Source: Candidatus Polarisedimenticola svalbardensis
GTDB taxonomy: Bacteria; Acidobacteriota; Polarisedimenticolia; Polarisedimenticolales; Polarisedimenticolaceae
Assembly (NCBI GenBank): GCA_014764515.1
Contig: JACXWD010000012.1
Span: 1 to 41,872 of the forward strand
Direction: 5' to 3'
DNA length: 41,872 bases
Shown here: piece after piece, positions 1-8,933 of the stretch
Numbering within the stretch: position 1 is the stretch's first letter
Layout: every line of letters starts with the position of its first letter
The notes under the pieces: generated by a model
What the model saw: only the letters and a program-made list of their open reading frames with translations
Told to the model about the DNA's origin: nothing
Databases searched by the model: none
Made by a program: the position numbers and the translations under genes

Positions 1-219
1 CTCAAGGAAGCTGTGGGTGAAACCCCGGCCGTCACCATCGGTTACGGTAAATTCATCCAGGTTCTGGTGGACTTCCTGATCGTGGCGTTCGCCATCTTCA
101 TGGCGGTCCGGGCGATGAACTCCATGAAGAAGAAGGAAGAAGAAGCTCCCGCCGCACCGGCAGCCCCTCCCAAGGAAGAGGTGCTTCTCACCGAAATCCG
201 GGACCTGCTGAAGAAATAG
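1..219 (+). CDS. mscL: Large-conductance mechanosensitive channel MscL, C-terminal part (5' end outside window)
   Basis: The frame is open from base 1, so the gene begins upstream of the window. What remains is the periplasmic-loop end, the second transmembrane helix and the cytoplasmic bundle of MscL, the inner-membrane channel that opens under hypo-osmotic shock. Family signatures seen are the [12 protein letters not shown] segment before the helix, the [13 protein letters not shown] second transmembrane helix, the basic MKKKEEE linker, an Ala/Pro-rich stretch, and the terminal [12 protein letters not shown] helix that forms the cytoplasmic bundle, very close to E. coli MscL. An internal GTG at 13 is only a valine codon. 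The gene ends at TAG 217-219 and is followed at once by a strong palindromic terminator. Confidence 0.96.
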   Translation, partial: LKEAVGETPAVTIGYGKFIQVLVDFLIVAFAIFMAVRAMNSMKKKEEEAPAAPAAPPKEEVLLTEIRDLLKK

Positions 220-223
220 GAAA

Positions 224-276
224 TAAAATGGGGACATTCCGCTTTTTCAAAAAAGCGGAATGTCCCCTATTTTTAT
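224..276. terminator. Long perfect hairpin, likely bidirectional terminator of mscL and the convergent ATPase gene
   Basis: The left arm 230-247 (GGGGACATTCCGCTTTTT) is exactly complementary to 250-267, with a 2-base centre. T-rich tracts lie outside both arms: ATTTTTAT at 268-276 on plus, and the complement of AAATAAAAT on minus. It sits between two converging genes (ends at 219 and 286), so it can terminate both. The 18-bp perfect arms are longer than a typical intrinsic terminator, which leaves open that this is a dispersed REP/MITE-like palindrome used as a terminator. Confidence 0.85.
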
Positions 277-285
277 CTCCGGTTT

Positions 286-990
286 TTAGCGCTTGCGGAC
301 GAGCAACATGGTGGTCGGGTCCAGGGCCAGCTGCATGTCGGTCACGTCGTCGCTGTCGTGATCCTTGTGCAGGCCGACATGAACGCTGCTGCCGTCGTGG
401 GCCATGGACAGGATGACGTCCAGTTCCCCTTCCAGGTGGGCGACCGGCTCCGGCACTCCGCGCTCGTTGCGCTTCGCTTCCCGGTGGGTGGTGGCTGACA
501 TCCAGACTTCGGCCTTGAGTTCCTCGGCGATGCTCCGGATGCGCTGGATGTCCTCGGTGGTCTTGGCGCCGAAATCCCATCCGTCAATGACGATGGCCAC
601 CGGCTCGAACTCACCGTGCTCCTTCATGAATTCGACCGACTCCCGCAGCTTGTCCACCGAGAACCTCTCCGGCGGATAGCAGTTGATGCGGCGGTTACGC
701 TCCATCTCGACGCGCACTTTCCAGACATCTTCCAGCTCTCGCTTGTGGGCGATCTCGGCGTAGATGTCGTCGTAGTAATCCCGGACCTTCTCCACCGAAT
801 GCTCCAGGGATACGTGCAGGACCTTGCGTCCCCTGAGAAGGTCGTCCATGGCGATCCCCACCAGGAATGCGGTCTTACCGAGACCCGGCCGGGCGACAAC
901 TACCCCGATGTTGCCGCGGCCGAGGCCGCCGTGGATCGAGTGCTCCAGGACCCGCATGGGGCTTCTCTCGTTCACTTCCTTCCGATGCAT
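286..990 (-). CDS. RecA/DnaB-like P-loop ATPase of unknown role
   Basis: A 234-residue soluble protein with a Walker A motif (ARPGLGKTA, about residues 33-41) and a Walker B strand ending in VAIVIDGWDF (about 131-140). The 'RGNIGVVVARPGLGKTAFLVG' to 'VLHVSLEHS' layout resembles the RecA-fold core of DnaB-type helicases and KaiC-like ATPases. No primase-binding or DNA-binding domain accompanies it, so helicase activity is not implied. A threonine/histidine pair (SATTH) follows the core, as in RecA-fold sensors. The ATG at 990 is preceded by AGAGGGAAACAGC, a good SD. The gene lies 19 nt behind fusA on the same strand, so it is probably co-transcribed with it. Function is unassigned; a link to translation is only inferred from position. 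Confidence 0.8.
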   Translation of the reverse strand: MHRKEVNERSPMRVLEHSIHGGLGRGNIGVVVARPGLGKTAFLVGIAMDDLLRGRKVLHVSLEHSVEKVRDYYDDIYAEIAHKRELEDVWKVRVEMERNRRINCYPPERFSVDKLRESVEFMKEHGEFEPVAIVIDGWDFGAKTTEDIQRIRSIAEELKAEVWMSATTHREAKRNERGVPEPVAHLEGELDVILSMAHDGSSVHVGLHKDHDSDDVTDMQLALDPTTMLLVRKR

Positions 991-1009
991 GCTGTTTCCC
1001 TCTTCCGGA

Positions 1010-3094
1010 TCAGGCTTTGGCCTTGGAATCTTCGTTGAACTTCTTGATCAGGTCATCCGATGCATCACCGGGCACCGGTGCGTAGCGCGAGAACTCCATC
1101 GTGTACTCCGCCTTACCTTGGCTCGCCGAACGGAGATCGGTGGAATAGCCGAACATCTCGGCCAGGGGCACGTCGGAATCGACCCTGACGAACCCTTCCT
1201 CCTCGGTAGTGCCGACGATCAGCCCGCGGCGCTGCATCACCGTTTTTACGAATGCGCCCTGGAACTCGTTGGGGCCTTCTACCGAGACCCTCATGATCGG
1301 CTCCAGAATCTGGGGCTTGGCCTTGTGGTAGGTCTCGGCGAACGCGCCTCGGGCGGCTGCCTGGAATGCGTTGTCCGACGAGTCCACCGCGTGGGTCTGA
1401 CCGTCCTGGAGAGCGACCCGCAGGCCCGTTACCGGGAACCCGATCAATTTGCCCTTTTTCATCATGGAGAGGAAACCCTTCTCCACCGACGGGATGTACT
1501 CCTGGGGGATCGACCCTCCGCGGATCTCGTTGAGGAACTCGAACTCGCCGGTTTCGAGAGGTTCGATATACCCTTCGATCCGGCCGTACTGACCGGAACC
1601 GCCGGTCTGCTTCTTGTGGGTATAGTTGAACTCGGCCCGGCGGCTGATCGCCTCGCGGTAGGCGACCTGGGGCTGGCCGGTCTCCACCACGGCGCCGTAT
1701 TCCCGCTTCATCCGTTCGACGTAGACCTCGAGGTGCAGCTCACCCATGCCCGAGATCACGGTCTGGCTCGACTCTTCGTCCACCTTGGTCCGGAAGGTCG
1801 GGTCTTCCTTGGTGAACCGGGCCAGGGCCTTGGCCACGTTCGCCTCGGTCTTGCGGTCCACGACCTTGATGGAAAGGTGGATCACCGGCTCCGGCACATG
1901 CATGGAACTCATGGAGACCCGCAGCCGGTTCTTGGTGAACGTGTCACCGGAAGCGCAGTCCACGCCGAACAGCGCCACAATGTCGCCGGCTCCGGCGCCA
2001 TCGATATCTTCCATGTCGGCGGCGTGCATCCGCACAAGGCGTCCGACCCGGACCTCTTTCTTTGTGCGGGTGTTGTAGATCGTGTCGCCCTTGTTCAGAC
2101 TGCCCTGATAGATCCGGACATAAGTCAACTGACCGAAACGGCCCTCTTCCAGCTTGAACGCCAGGGAGATCATCGGCCGGTCGGAATCGACCTCGATCGG
2201 GAAGGCCTCTTCACCCTTCTCCAGATCCATCGCCTCGTTCTCCACCTCGGTGGGATCCGGCAGGTAGCGGATAATGGCGTTCAGCAGCGGCTGTACGCCC
2301 TTGTTCTTGTAGGCGGAGCCGATGTAAACCGGCGTCAGATCACGGGACAGGGTCCCGGTCCGTACCGCCGTGTGGATCATCTCCTCGGTGGGATCCCCTT
2401 CCAGGACCGCTTCCATCAGCTCTTCGGAGAACATGGAGACCGCTTCCAGCATCTCCTCGCGCTTCTCCTCGGCCTGGGCCTGCAGCTCCGCAGGGATCGC
2501 TCCCTCCCGGATCGTTTCGCCATTGTCACCGTCGAAATACAGCGCCTTCATGGTGACCAGGTCAACCACACCCTGGTGGTCGGCCTCGAGGCCGATGGGG
2601 ATCTGCATCAGCACCGCGTTGTGCTTCAGCTTGTCGCAAAGATCTGCGGTCACCTTGAACGGGTTGGCGCCGGACCGATCCGACTTGTTCACAAAGGCGA
2701 TGCGGGGAACGTTGTACCTCCGCATCTGACGGTCCACGGTGATCGACTGGGACTGGACGCCGGCTACGGCGCACAGGACCAGAACCGCACCGTCCAGAAC
2801 CCGCAGCGACCGTTCAACCTCGATGGTGAAATCGACATGGCCCGGCGTATCGATGATGTTGATCTTGTAACCGTTCCACTCGGTATGGGTCGCCGCCGAG
2901 GCGATGGTGATGCCCCGTTCCCGTTCCAGTTCCATGGAGTCCATGGTGGCGCCTACGCCGTCCTTGCCTTTGACGTCGTGGATGGCCCGGATCCGGTCCG
3001 TGTAAAAGAGGATGCGCTCCGTCAGGGTCGTCTTGCCCGAGTCGATATGGGCGCTGATCCCGATGTTGCGCAGTTTCGTCAGGTCGGAGGTCAT
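1010..3094 (-). CDS. fusA: Elongation factor G, mitochondrial/spd-EFG1 type
   Basis: A 694-residue, full-length translational GTPase that moves tRNA and mRNA through the ribosome. G1 is AHIDSGKTT (Ser where canonical bacterial EF-G has Ala), the switch-I region contains [22 protein letters not shown]3 is DTPGH and G4 is NKSDR. The [14 protein letters not shown] and [17 protein letters not shown] signatures match mitochondrial EFG1 and the bacterial spdEFG1 group more than the canonical fusA product. The C-terminal domains IV and V are complete ([38 protein letters not shown]). The ATG at 3094 follows GAGGAAG with suitable spacing. It is not in a str operon: no rpsL, rpsG or tuf adjoins it, and an ATPase gene follows instead. 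This isolation is typical of spdEFG1 genes. Confidence 0.95.
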   Translation of the reverse strand: MTSDLTKLRNIGISAHIDSGKTTLTERILFYTDRIRAIHDVKGKDGVGATMDSMELERERGITIASAATHTEWNGYKINIIDTPGHVDFTIEVERSLRVLDGAVLVLCAVAGVQSQSITVDRQMRRYNVPRIAFVNKSDRSGANPFKVTADLCDKLKHNAVLMQIPIGLEADHQGVVDLVTMKALYFDGDNGETIREGAIPAELQAQAEEKREEMLEAVSMFSEELMEAVLEGDPTEEMIHTAVRTGTLSRDLTPVYIGSAYKNKGVQPLLNAIIRYLPDPTEVENEAMDLEKGEEAFPIEVDSDRPMISLAFKLEEGRFGQLTYVRIYQGSLNKGDTIYNTRTKKEVRVGRLVRMHAADMEDIDGAGAGDIVALFGVDCASGDTFTKNRLRVSMSSMHVPEPVIHLSIKVVDRKTEANVAKALARFTKEDPTFRTKVDEESSQTVISGMGELHLEVYVERMKREYGAVVETGQPQVAYREAISRRAEFNYTHKKQTGGSGQYGRIEGYIEPLETGEFEFLNEIRGGSIPQEYIPSVEKGFLSMMKKGKLIGFPVTGLRVALQDGQTHAVDSSDNAFQAAARGAFAETYHKAKPQILEPIMRVSVEGPNEFQGAFVKTVMQRRGLIVGTTEEEGFVRVDSDVPLAEMFGYSTDLRSASQGKAEYTMEFSRYAPVPGDASDDLIKKFNEDSKAKA

Positions 3095-3123
3095 GGCTCT
3101 TCCTCAATCCATGGCTAAGCCGG

Positions 3124-3153
3124 ATTGTCTAACAGGGTTACGGCCCGCTTCAA
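3124..3153 (-). promoter_or_regulatory. Candidate sigma-70-type promoter of fusA
   Basis: On the minus strand TTGAAG (3153-3148) is followed after 18 bases by GACAAT (3129-3124), giving a predicted start about 23 nt before the fusA SD and ATG. A 6-bp inverted repeat, CCCGCT...AGCGGG (3144-3165), overlaps the -35 element and might be an operator. The match is imperfect and unsupported by data. Confidence 0.35.
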
Positions 3154-3259
3154 GAAATTAGCGGGTAACAAACGGCACACTCTAGCAGAACCGGCGTGAT
3201 AATCCACGCCGCCCCGGCCACGGGGCAGCCTTTACACCGCAAAAACCCCGAAATACGGG

Positions 3260-4423
3260 CTAAAATGCGGCCTTGCCGGTCAGCTCCCGGCCGATCACGA
3301 GTTGGTGGACCGTTTCGGTCCCCTCGTAGGTGATCACGCTCTCAAGATTCAGCATATGGCGGATGGAATGGAACTCGATGCTGATGCCGCCGGCGCCAAG
3401 CATGTCCCGGGCGTCCCGGGCGACATCCAGCGCCATGCGGACATTGTTCCACTTGGCCATGGAGACCTGGGAATGGTGCATGACCCCTTGGTCCTTCAGG
3501 CGCCCCAGCTGCAGCGAGAGCAGCCGTGCGGTGGTGATTCTCCGGCACATGTCCGCCAGGCGGAGCTGGATGGTCTGGGTCGCCGCCAGCGGCCGGCCGA
3601 ACAGGATACGGGTGGCTGTAAATTCCCGTACTTCTTCGAAACATGCGATGGCCGCCCCGATGACGCCCCAGGAAATACCGTACCGGGCCTGGGTCAGGCA
3701 ACTGAGCGGACCGGCCAGCCCCCGCACACCGGGCAACCGGTTGGCATCGGGAACCCGCACGTTGTCCAGGAACAGTTCGGAAGTTATGGACGCGCGGAGG
3801 GAATACTTTTTGAGGATGTCCCGGCTGGTGTACCCCGCCATGCCCTTCTCGACCAGGAAGCCCTGAACCCCGTCTTCGGTATCGGCCCAGACAACCGCCA
3901 CGTCGGCGATGGTTCCATTGGTGATCCACATCTTGGCGCCGTTCAGGATCCAGTCGCCGCCGTCCTGCACCGCCCGTGTTTTCATCGCCCCGGGGTCCGA
4001 GCCGCCGTCCGGTTCGGTCAGCCCGAAGCAGCCGATGATCTCTCCGGCGGCCATCCCGGGCAGCCAGCGCTGCTTTTGCTCCTCGGTGCCGTAGGTATGG
4101 ATCGGGAACATGCATAGCGAGCCCTGCACCGAAACGAAGCTCCGAAGGCCGCTGTCGGCCCGTTCCAGTTCCTGGCAGACCAGCCCGTAGCTGACATGGT
4201 TCAACCCGGCGCAGTCATAGCCGCTGAGGTTGCATCCCAGCAGTCCCATGCCGGCGATTTCTGGGATCAGCTCCTTCGGGAAGTGGTGCCGGTCGAAGGC
4301 GTCGGGGAAAACCGGGATCGCCTTTTCGTCCACGAAGCGGGCCACTGTGTCCTGAACCTGGCGCTCTTCTTCGGTGAACAGCGAGCGGACATCAAGGAAA
4401 TCGGTAGGCTCAGGGCTTGCCAT
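3260..4423 (-). CDS. gcdH: Acyl-CoA dehydrogenase, glutaryl-CoA dehydrogenase-like
   Basis: A 387-residue FAD flavoprotein of the acyl-CoA dehydrogenase family. The FAD/substrate segment CFGLTEPDGGSDPGAM, the WITNG motif and the C-terminal TYEGTETVHQL with catalytic-base Glu367 are present. The ELERADSGLRSFVSVQ segment keeps the Glu, Arg and Ser that in glutaryl-CoA dehydrogenases contact the substrate carboxylate. The enzyme would oxidise and decarboxylate glutaryl-CoA to crotonyl-CoA in lysine/tryptophan/aromatic breakdown, passing electrons to ETF. The length is normal for the family. The ATG at 4423 has GGGAGC upstream. A weak CCCG-TATTT-CGGG hairpin with a T run overlaps and follows the stop codon. 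No other pathway gene is adjacent, so the exact substrate rests on the residues named. Confidence 0.88.
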   Translation of the reverse strand: MASPEPTDFLDVRSLFTEEERQVQDTVARFVDEKAIPVFPDAFDRHHFPKELIPEIAGMGLLGCNLSGYDCAGLNHVSYGLVCQELERADSGLRSFVSVQGSLCMFPIHTYGTEEQKQRWLPGMAAGEIIGCFGLTEPDGGSDPGAMKTRAVQDGGDWILNGAKMWITNGTIADVAVVWADTEDGVQGFLVEKGMAGYTSRDILKKYSLRASITSELFLDNVRVPDANRLPGVRGLAGPLSCLTQARYGISWGVIGAAIACFEEVREFTATRILFGRPLAATQTIQLRLADMCRRITTARLLSLQLGRLKDQGVMHHSQVSMAKWNNVRMALDVARDARDMLGAGGISIEFHSIRHMLNLESVITYEGTETVHQLVIGRELTGKAAF

Positions 4424-4465
4424 GGAACTGCTCCCTTCGAGTTGGATTCCGTCTTTGTATCAGAG

Positions 4466-5416
4466 TCAACGATTCCGGGCGATCTTGATGGTGGATAAAA
4501 TCGCCTCCATAAGGTCGGCGCCGTCTTTCCTGTCCGCCACCAGGCTGACCTGAAACAGGATGCCGTTCCAGGCAACCGCCACCAGATCGCCGCGGCGTGC
4601 AACACCGTCGGAGCCGGTCCCTTCGGCAACCACCCGGACTCCGCGGCATGTCCCGATGGTCAGCGGCGCAGCCTGCGGCGCATTCACCAGGGTCAGGCTG
4701 CCCATGGACACCGGGTCCGATGTGAACCGTTCCATGATCTCCGTCTGAAGATCGCCGGAAATACCGGAGCTGCAGCCGGCGGAACCGTAGCCGGACAGTG
4801 CGGTACGCTCCACCAGGAGCCGGGTGCCGCCCCCGGCCAGTTGATCCGCCGTTTCCACCGGTTCCGGCGTGAAGCTGGTCCGACCCAGAGGCAGAACATG
4901 ATCCGAATTGATGTCCCGGCTCAAATGGAACGGGTGCCAGCCGGACGGAAAAGCGACTGCCAGCATCCGGTCCAGCGGCTCGTACGGCTCCAGGCCATCC
5001 GGAACATCAAACTGGGCGATCTTTCGGCTGCGGGCGATATCCAGAAGCAGCTCGTAGATCCCCCGGGTCTCCTGGCCGTAGCCCATCCGGTGACCGTCCC
5101 TGACCCCGACCACCGTATCCGGTTGCCCGTCTCGAAGGCCCAGGATGACCCAGTCGGTGTCTACGTCCCCTTTCATGGAGCCGAGGGAAATGATGGAGAT
5201 CCCATCCAGCGGAACCGACCAGCCGTGCTTGCGATGGACAAACTCCAGCCCGTCTTCCCGGATCGTAAGGTCCCCGCCGGCCCGGAAGACCTTGCCGAAC
5301 GGACGATTCACGCCGCGGTACCAGACCCGCTCCACCGTCTGTGGAAGCACCGGCGCCGCTTGAGGCGCCGCAGAACCCAGCACTGCCAGGATACAGAGAC
5401 TTGGTAGCCAAGACAC
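4466..5416 (-). CDS. Exported protein of unknown function with an N-terminal PH/GRAM-like beta segment
   Basis: 316 residues. An N-terminal signal peptide (MSWLPSLCILAVLGSAAPQAA) predicts export. Residues about 30-110 alternate short beta strands (DLTIREDGLEFVHRKHGWSV, ISIISLGSMKGD, WVILGLRDG), a pattern like PH/GRAM-type folds, but I cannot assign a family. The C-terminal half contains a probable disulphide region around SAGCSSGISG and GTCRGVRVV, and ends in a strand-helix unit (LFQVSLVADRKDG, MEAILSTIKIARN) seen in small secreted proteins of the 'DUF1795-like' style. It lies 42 nt upstream of the acyl-CoA dehydrogenase on the same strand, so co-transcription is possible without a functional link. 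Confidence 0.75.
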   Translation of the reverse strand: MSWLPSLCILAVLGSAAPQAAPVLPQTVERVWYRGVNRPFGKVFRAGGDLTIREDGLEFVHRKHGWSVPLDGISIISLGSMKGDVDTDWVILGLRDGQPDTVVGVRDGHRMGYGQETRGIYELLLDIARSRKIAQFDVPDGLEPYEPLDRMLAVAFPSGWHPFHLSRDINSDHVLPLGRTSFTPEPVETADQLAGGGTRLLVERTALSGYGSAGCSSGISGDLQTEIMERFTSDPVSMGSLTLVNAPQAAPLTIGTCRGVRVVAEGTGSDGVARRGDLVAVAWNGILFQVSLVADRKDGADLMEAILSTIKIARNR

Positions 5417-5481
5417 AGTCCGACCCTCCCGGATATTGCCTCTGAGATTCTACACTCGGTGCAGGTACGGGGCAGGCGGGA

Positions 5482-5637
5482 TCAGCCCAGGCTCAGGTTC
5501 CCGGCCAAGATGATCAGGCCGGAAATCGTCCCGAGGAGAATCGCTGTGACCAGGAGTCGCCAGCCGACACCGCGCCAGAGCTCGGCGTGGTCGGTGTGAT
5601 CGGCTATTTGGGTGGCAGCTCTGGCTTTTCTCGACAC
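5482..5637 (-). CDS. Small single-helix membrane protein
   Basis: I chose the GTG at 5637 because AAGGAAAGG lies about 10 nt upstream. The first in-frame ATG, at 5682, has no SD and would add 15 residues. The product is about 51 residues: a short charged cytoplasmic segment (ATQIADHTDHAELWRG), then one hydrophobic helix (WRLLVTAILLGTISGLIILAG), ending NLSLG. No family is recognised. It is divergent from the transporter gene at 5748. It could be non-coding, but the hydrophobic helix together with the SD support it. Confidence 0.45.
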   Translation of the reverse strand: MSRKARAATQIADHTDHAELWRGVGWRLLVTAILLGTISGLIILAGNLSLG

Positions 5638-5747
5638 GGTACTGAACCTTTCCTTGTGGGAACCCGTTCTAAATACGTGCATCGGTCCGAAAAGGCAAGG
5701 GATTCAACGGATTTGGCCCAAAGAAACTAGGGAAACCCTGCAAACTC

Positions 5748-8700
5748 ATGGATAATGCCCCGGTGGCAGACCAGGTAAAGCAGTATTTGCTGCGGATAAG
5801 CGCTCTCAAACCCGGGGAAGCGGGGAAAACCCTGCTCCTGGGACTGTACCTGTTCCTGGTCATCGCCACCTACCTCATCGCCAAATCAGTCCGGGACGGC
5901 CTATTCCTGGACCGCTACGGCGCATTCAAACTGCCTTACGTCATCATCGGCATCGCCGTGGCAGTGGGCATTTTCGTCGCCGTCTACATCCGGCTGGCCC
6001 GACGGATCGAACCGACCCGCCTGGTGGTCGGCACCCTGGTCCTGTTCATTTCCAACCTGGTGCTGTTCTGGTGGATGATCCGGGCCGGGGTCGGCTGGGT
6101 CTATCCGACCATCTACATCTGGGCCGGCATGTATGGCGCCATCGCACCGGCACAGGTCTGGACCCTGGCCAACGATGTCTTCACAACCCGCCAGGCCAAG
6201 AGGACATTCGGCATTGTCGGTAGCGGGGGGATACTGGGAGCGATCTTCGGCAGCTACCTCACCCGGGAATTCGCCCTCCGGATCGGGACGACGTCCCTGC
6301 TGTTGATCATGGCTCTGCTGCTCCTGCTGGCGGCGATAGTGGTGCTGGCTCTCAGCCGCCACCGCATCGCAGCCGACGCCAGGGAAGGTCGCTCCGCAGC
6401 GCCCCGTCACATGATGGACAGTCTGAAACTGATTTCGGCTTCGCCCCACCTGCGCCTGATCGCAGGACTGGTTTTCATCACGGCGCTGGCCACCACGATG
6501 GCCGATTTCCAGTTCAAGGCCGTGGCGGTGGAGAAACTGGCCGGCGACCCGGACCGGCTGACGGCGTTCTTCGGAACGTTCTACGGCACCGTCGGTGTGC
6601 TTTCTTTCGTCGTGCAGTTCCTGATCACCAGCCGGCTCCTCCGCCGACTGGGACTGGGCGGTTCCATCCTGCTGTTGCCGCTGGCCCTGTTCGCAGCGTC
6701 GATCCTCCTGATCCCGACCATGGCGCTGTACGCTGCCGTGATGCTCAAAGGCTCGGATGCCGCCATGAAGCATTCCGTTGATCGCTCCACCCGGGAACTG
6801 GCCTACCTGCCGGTGGATCGCAGGATCAAGATCCATGTCAAGTCCGCCATCGACATGGTGGTGGACCGACTGGGTGACGGCACCGGCGGCGTCATACTAC
6901 TGGTCCTGATCTCCCTCTTCGGCTTCGGACTGCGGGGTGTGATCTACGCCAACCTGGTCTTCATCGTCGCCTGGTTGTTCATCGCCGTCCGGCTGCGAGC
7001 CTCCTACCTCAGGGAACTGTCCCGTTCGATCCGTGAAGGTCGTATCGAGATCGGCTCCTGGGACGAGGCCCTGGCCGGATCCGAAATGCTGGACGCACTG
7101 GGTGATGCCCTTGAATCCGGCGACCAGCCCAGAGTTCTTGCCGCCCTGGACCTGGTGGCCAGGAACCCGTCGTGGGATTTCCGGCAGGTCCTGAACCGCC
7201 TGGCCACGAAAGGGTGCGAAGAGGTCCGGGCAAGAGCGACGGCGATCCTGCTCAGGCCTGAGGAGCCGGACCTGCCGGTGGGGATTGCAGGGACTTTCCA
7301 GGAAGAGGACCGGGCCCTGTTCAGCGAGTGCATCGATTTCATGGCTGCCGACGGCTTCGAAGAGAAAGAGGCCCTGGCGAATACGATCCTGCGCCGGGCC
7401 GGCGGCAGCGCCCGCGGGGTCTGGGTAGCGCTGATGCTGCGCCGCCTGGGAGATGAATTCCTGCCGTTCGGCCGCGCCCTGCTGGAGCACCTGGCCCACG
7501 CCGATTCCACTACCAGCTCCCGGGAGGCGGCAGCAACCGCCATCGGCATGATGCCTCTATCAAGCGACCTGTCCGCTCTGCTCCCGGACCTGCTGCAGGA
7601 CCGGGAACAGCAGGTTGTGGAAGCGGCCGCCAGCTCGGCGGGAGCGATCGGCTCCGACTCGATGTTGCGCCTGCTGGTGGAGCAACTGGGCCGCCAGGCA
7701 GGCAGGCTCGCCGCCAGACAGGCGTTCCTCGCCCGGGGAGACGAGGTTATCCCGATGCTGACGGAGTGCATTCGCGAACCGGCTCTCCCCATGGCGATCC
7801 GCCGGCACATACCATCACTCCTCGGCGCCATCGGCAGTGAGCGGGCGGTGTGCGCACTCCTCACCGTCCTGGACGACCCGGAACGATCGCTCTCGTCTGC
7901 GGCACGGGAAGCGCTTTACCGCCATCGACTCCCCCGTCCTGAAATACCGCTGGTCTCAAGGCAACGGGTGGAAGACAAGGCTATGGAACTGGCCCGGCGA
8001 TACCGGGACCTTGGGACCCACCTTGAAGAGGTGCGGCTGGTTTCTGACGGCGATCCGGCGGCTCGTGCACTGCTGGTGGACACCCTGGAGGAAGCCAGGG
8101 GCCGTGAAAGGAACGCCCTGTTCCAGGTGCTGAGCCTCTATTATCCGCCGGCCGACATCCAGAACTGCAGGCGGTCCATGCAGGAACACGACATGGAGCG
8201 GCGGTCCAACGCCGAGGAGTTGATGGACAACCTCTCTCCCGGACGGTTGTGGCACGCCATCCTTCCGATCCTGTATCCTGAAACTGCCGTCCGCCGGAAG
8301 GAGCGCCACACCGGGCCGGGTCCCGACCTGGAGCAGTCCCTGGCGGCGCTGGCCCGGGATCCGGATCCCTGGATCAGCGCCTGTGCACTGAACCTGGCGG
8401 CGGGAGGGGGACACAACCGGCTCGTCGAGATCGCCCGGGAGCGGGACATGCACCCTGACTACAGGGTGAGGGAAGCCGCCCGGCGTACCGGTGGTGGAGG
8501 ACAGAACATGGTGACCGAATCGGCCGGTGTGTTCGACAAGATCATGGCTCTGAAAAATGTCGATCTGTTCTCCGGCGCCCCCACGGAACAACTCTCTCTC
8601 ATCGCGGCGCTGGCTCGCATCGTCGAGTTTCCCGAGGGGGCCGAACTGTGCAGGCAGAACGATCCTGCCGGCGATCTGTTCATCGTGCTGTCCGGCAGCG

Positions 8701-8933
8701 CCTCCCTGCTCCGGGACGGCGAGACCCGGGGCCGGCTGATTACCGGTGAAGCTCTGGGCACCTGGGGCCTGTTCGAGGACGAGCCCAGGCAGGTCACCGT
8801 GCAGGCAGTGGAACCGATGCAGGTATTACGCATAGACCGCTGGGGCTTCGACCAGCTCCTGTTTGAACATCCGGAAGTCTCCCGTTCCCTGATACGGCTC
8901 ATGGTGAAACGGCTCAGGAATATGACGCGATGA
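5748..8933 (+). CDS. NTT-type nucleotide-transporter domain fused to HEAT repeats and a cyclic-nucleotide-binding domain
   Basis: 1061 residues in three parts. Residues about 25-430 are an MFS-like membrane domain of 10-12 hydrophobic helices, with the ATP/ADP translocase-like opening 'LLLGLYLFLVIATYLIAKSVRDGLFL' shared by NTT proteins of chlamydiae, plastids and some free-living bacteria. Residues about 440-905 are helical HEAT-type repeats (for example LLPDLLQDREQQVVEAAASSAGAIGS). Residues about 928-1061 are a cNMP-binding domain (FPEGAELCRQNDPAGDLFIVLSGSASLL, ITGEALGTWGLFEDEPRQVTVQA). Free-living bacterial NTT-HEAT fusions are known; whether they transport nucleotides is largely untested. 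The cNMP phosphate cassette here (EALGTWGLFEDEPRQVTV) lacks the canonical GE-RAA Arg-Ala-Ala, so cAMP binding is doubtful. The gene overlaps the receiver gene by 4 nt (ATGA), suggesting a membrane sensor or transporter with its own signalling partners. Confidence 0.88.
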   Translation: MDNAPVADQVKQYLLRISALKPGEAGKTLLLGLYLFLVIATYLIAKSVRDGLFLDRYGAFKLPYVIIGIAVAVGIFVAVYIRLARRIEPTRLVVGTLVLFISNLVLFWWMIRAGVGWVYPTIYIWAGMYGAIAPAQVWTLANDVFTTRQAKRTFGIVGSGGILGAIFGSYLTREFALRIGTTSLLLIMALLLLLAAIVVLALSRHRIAADAREGRSAAPRHMMDSLKLISASPHLRLIAGLVFITALATTMADFQFKAVAVEKLAGDPDRLTAFFGTFYGTVGVLSFVVQFLITSRLLRRLGLGGSILLLPLALFAASILLIPTMALYAAVMLKGSDAAMKHSVDRSTRELAYLPVDRRIKIHVKSAIDMVVDRLGDGTGGVILLVLISLFGFGLRGVIYANLVFIVAWLFIAVRLRASYLRELSRSIREGRIEIGSWDEALAGSEMLDALGDALESGDQPRVLAALDLVARNPSWDFRQVLNRLATKGCEEVRARATAILLRPEEPDLPVGIAGTFQEEDRALFSECIDFMAADGFEEKEALANTILRRAGGSARGVWVALMLRRLGDEFLPFGRALLEHLAHADSTTSSREAAATAIGMMPLSSDLSALLPDLLQDREQQVVEAAASSAGAIGSDSMLRLLVEQLGRQAGRLAARQAFLARGDEVIPMLTECIREPALPMAIRRHIPSLLGAIGSERAVCALLTVLDDPERSLSSAAREALYRHRLPRPEIPLVSRQRVEDKAMELARRYRDLGTHLEEVRLVSDGDPAARALLVDTLEEARGRERNALFQVLSLYYPPADIQNCRRSMQEHDMERRSNAEELMDNLSPGRLWHAILPILYPETAVRRKERHTGPGPDLEQSLAALARDPDPWISACALNLAAGGGHNRLVEIARERDMHPDYRVREAARRTGGGGQNMVTESAGVFDKIMALKNVDLFSGAPTEQLSLIAALARIVEFPEGAELCRQNDPAGDLFIVLSGSASLLRDGETRGRLITGEALGTWGLFEDEPRQVTVQAVEPMQVLRIDRWGFDQLLFEHPEVSRSLIRLMVKRLRNMTR

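Noticed and set aside
824-3118. 764-codon open frame on the plus strand
   Set aside because: It is antisense to fusA, whose full set of EF-G motifs is on the minus strand; long antisense frames are expected in GC-rich DNA.
3240-3262. Intrinsic terminator of the acyl-CoA dehydrogenase gene
   Set aside because: CCCG-TATTT-CGGG plus a T run is present on the minus strand, but the stem is only 4 bp and overlaps the stop codon; too weak to list separately.
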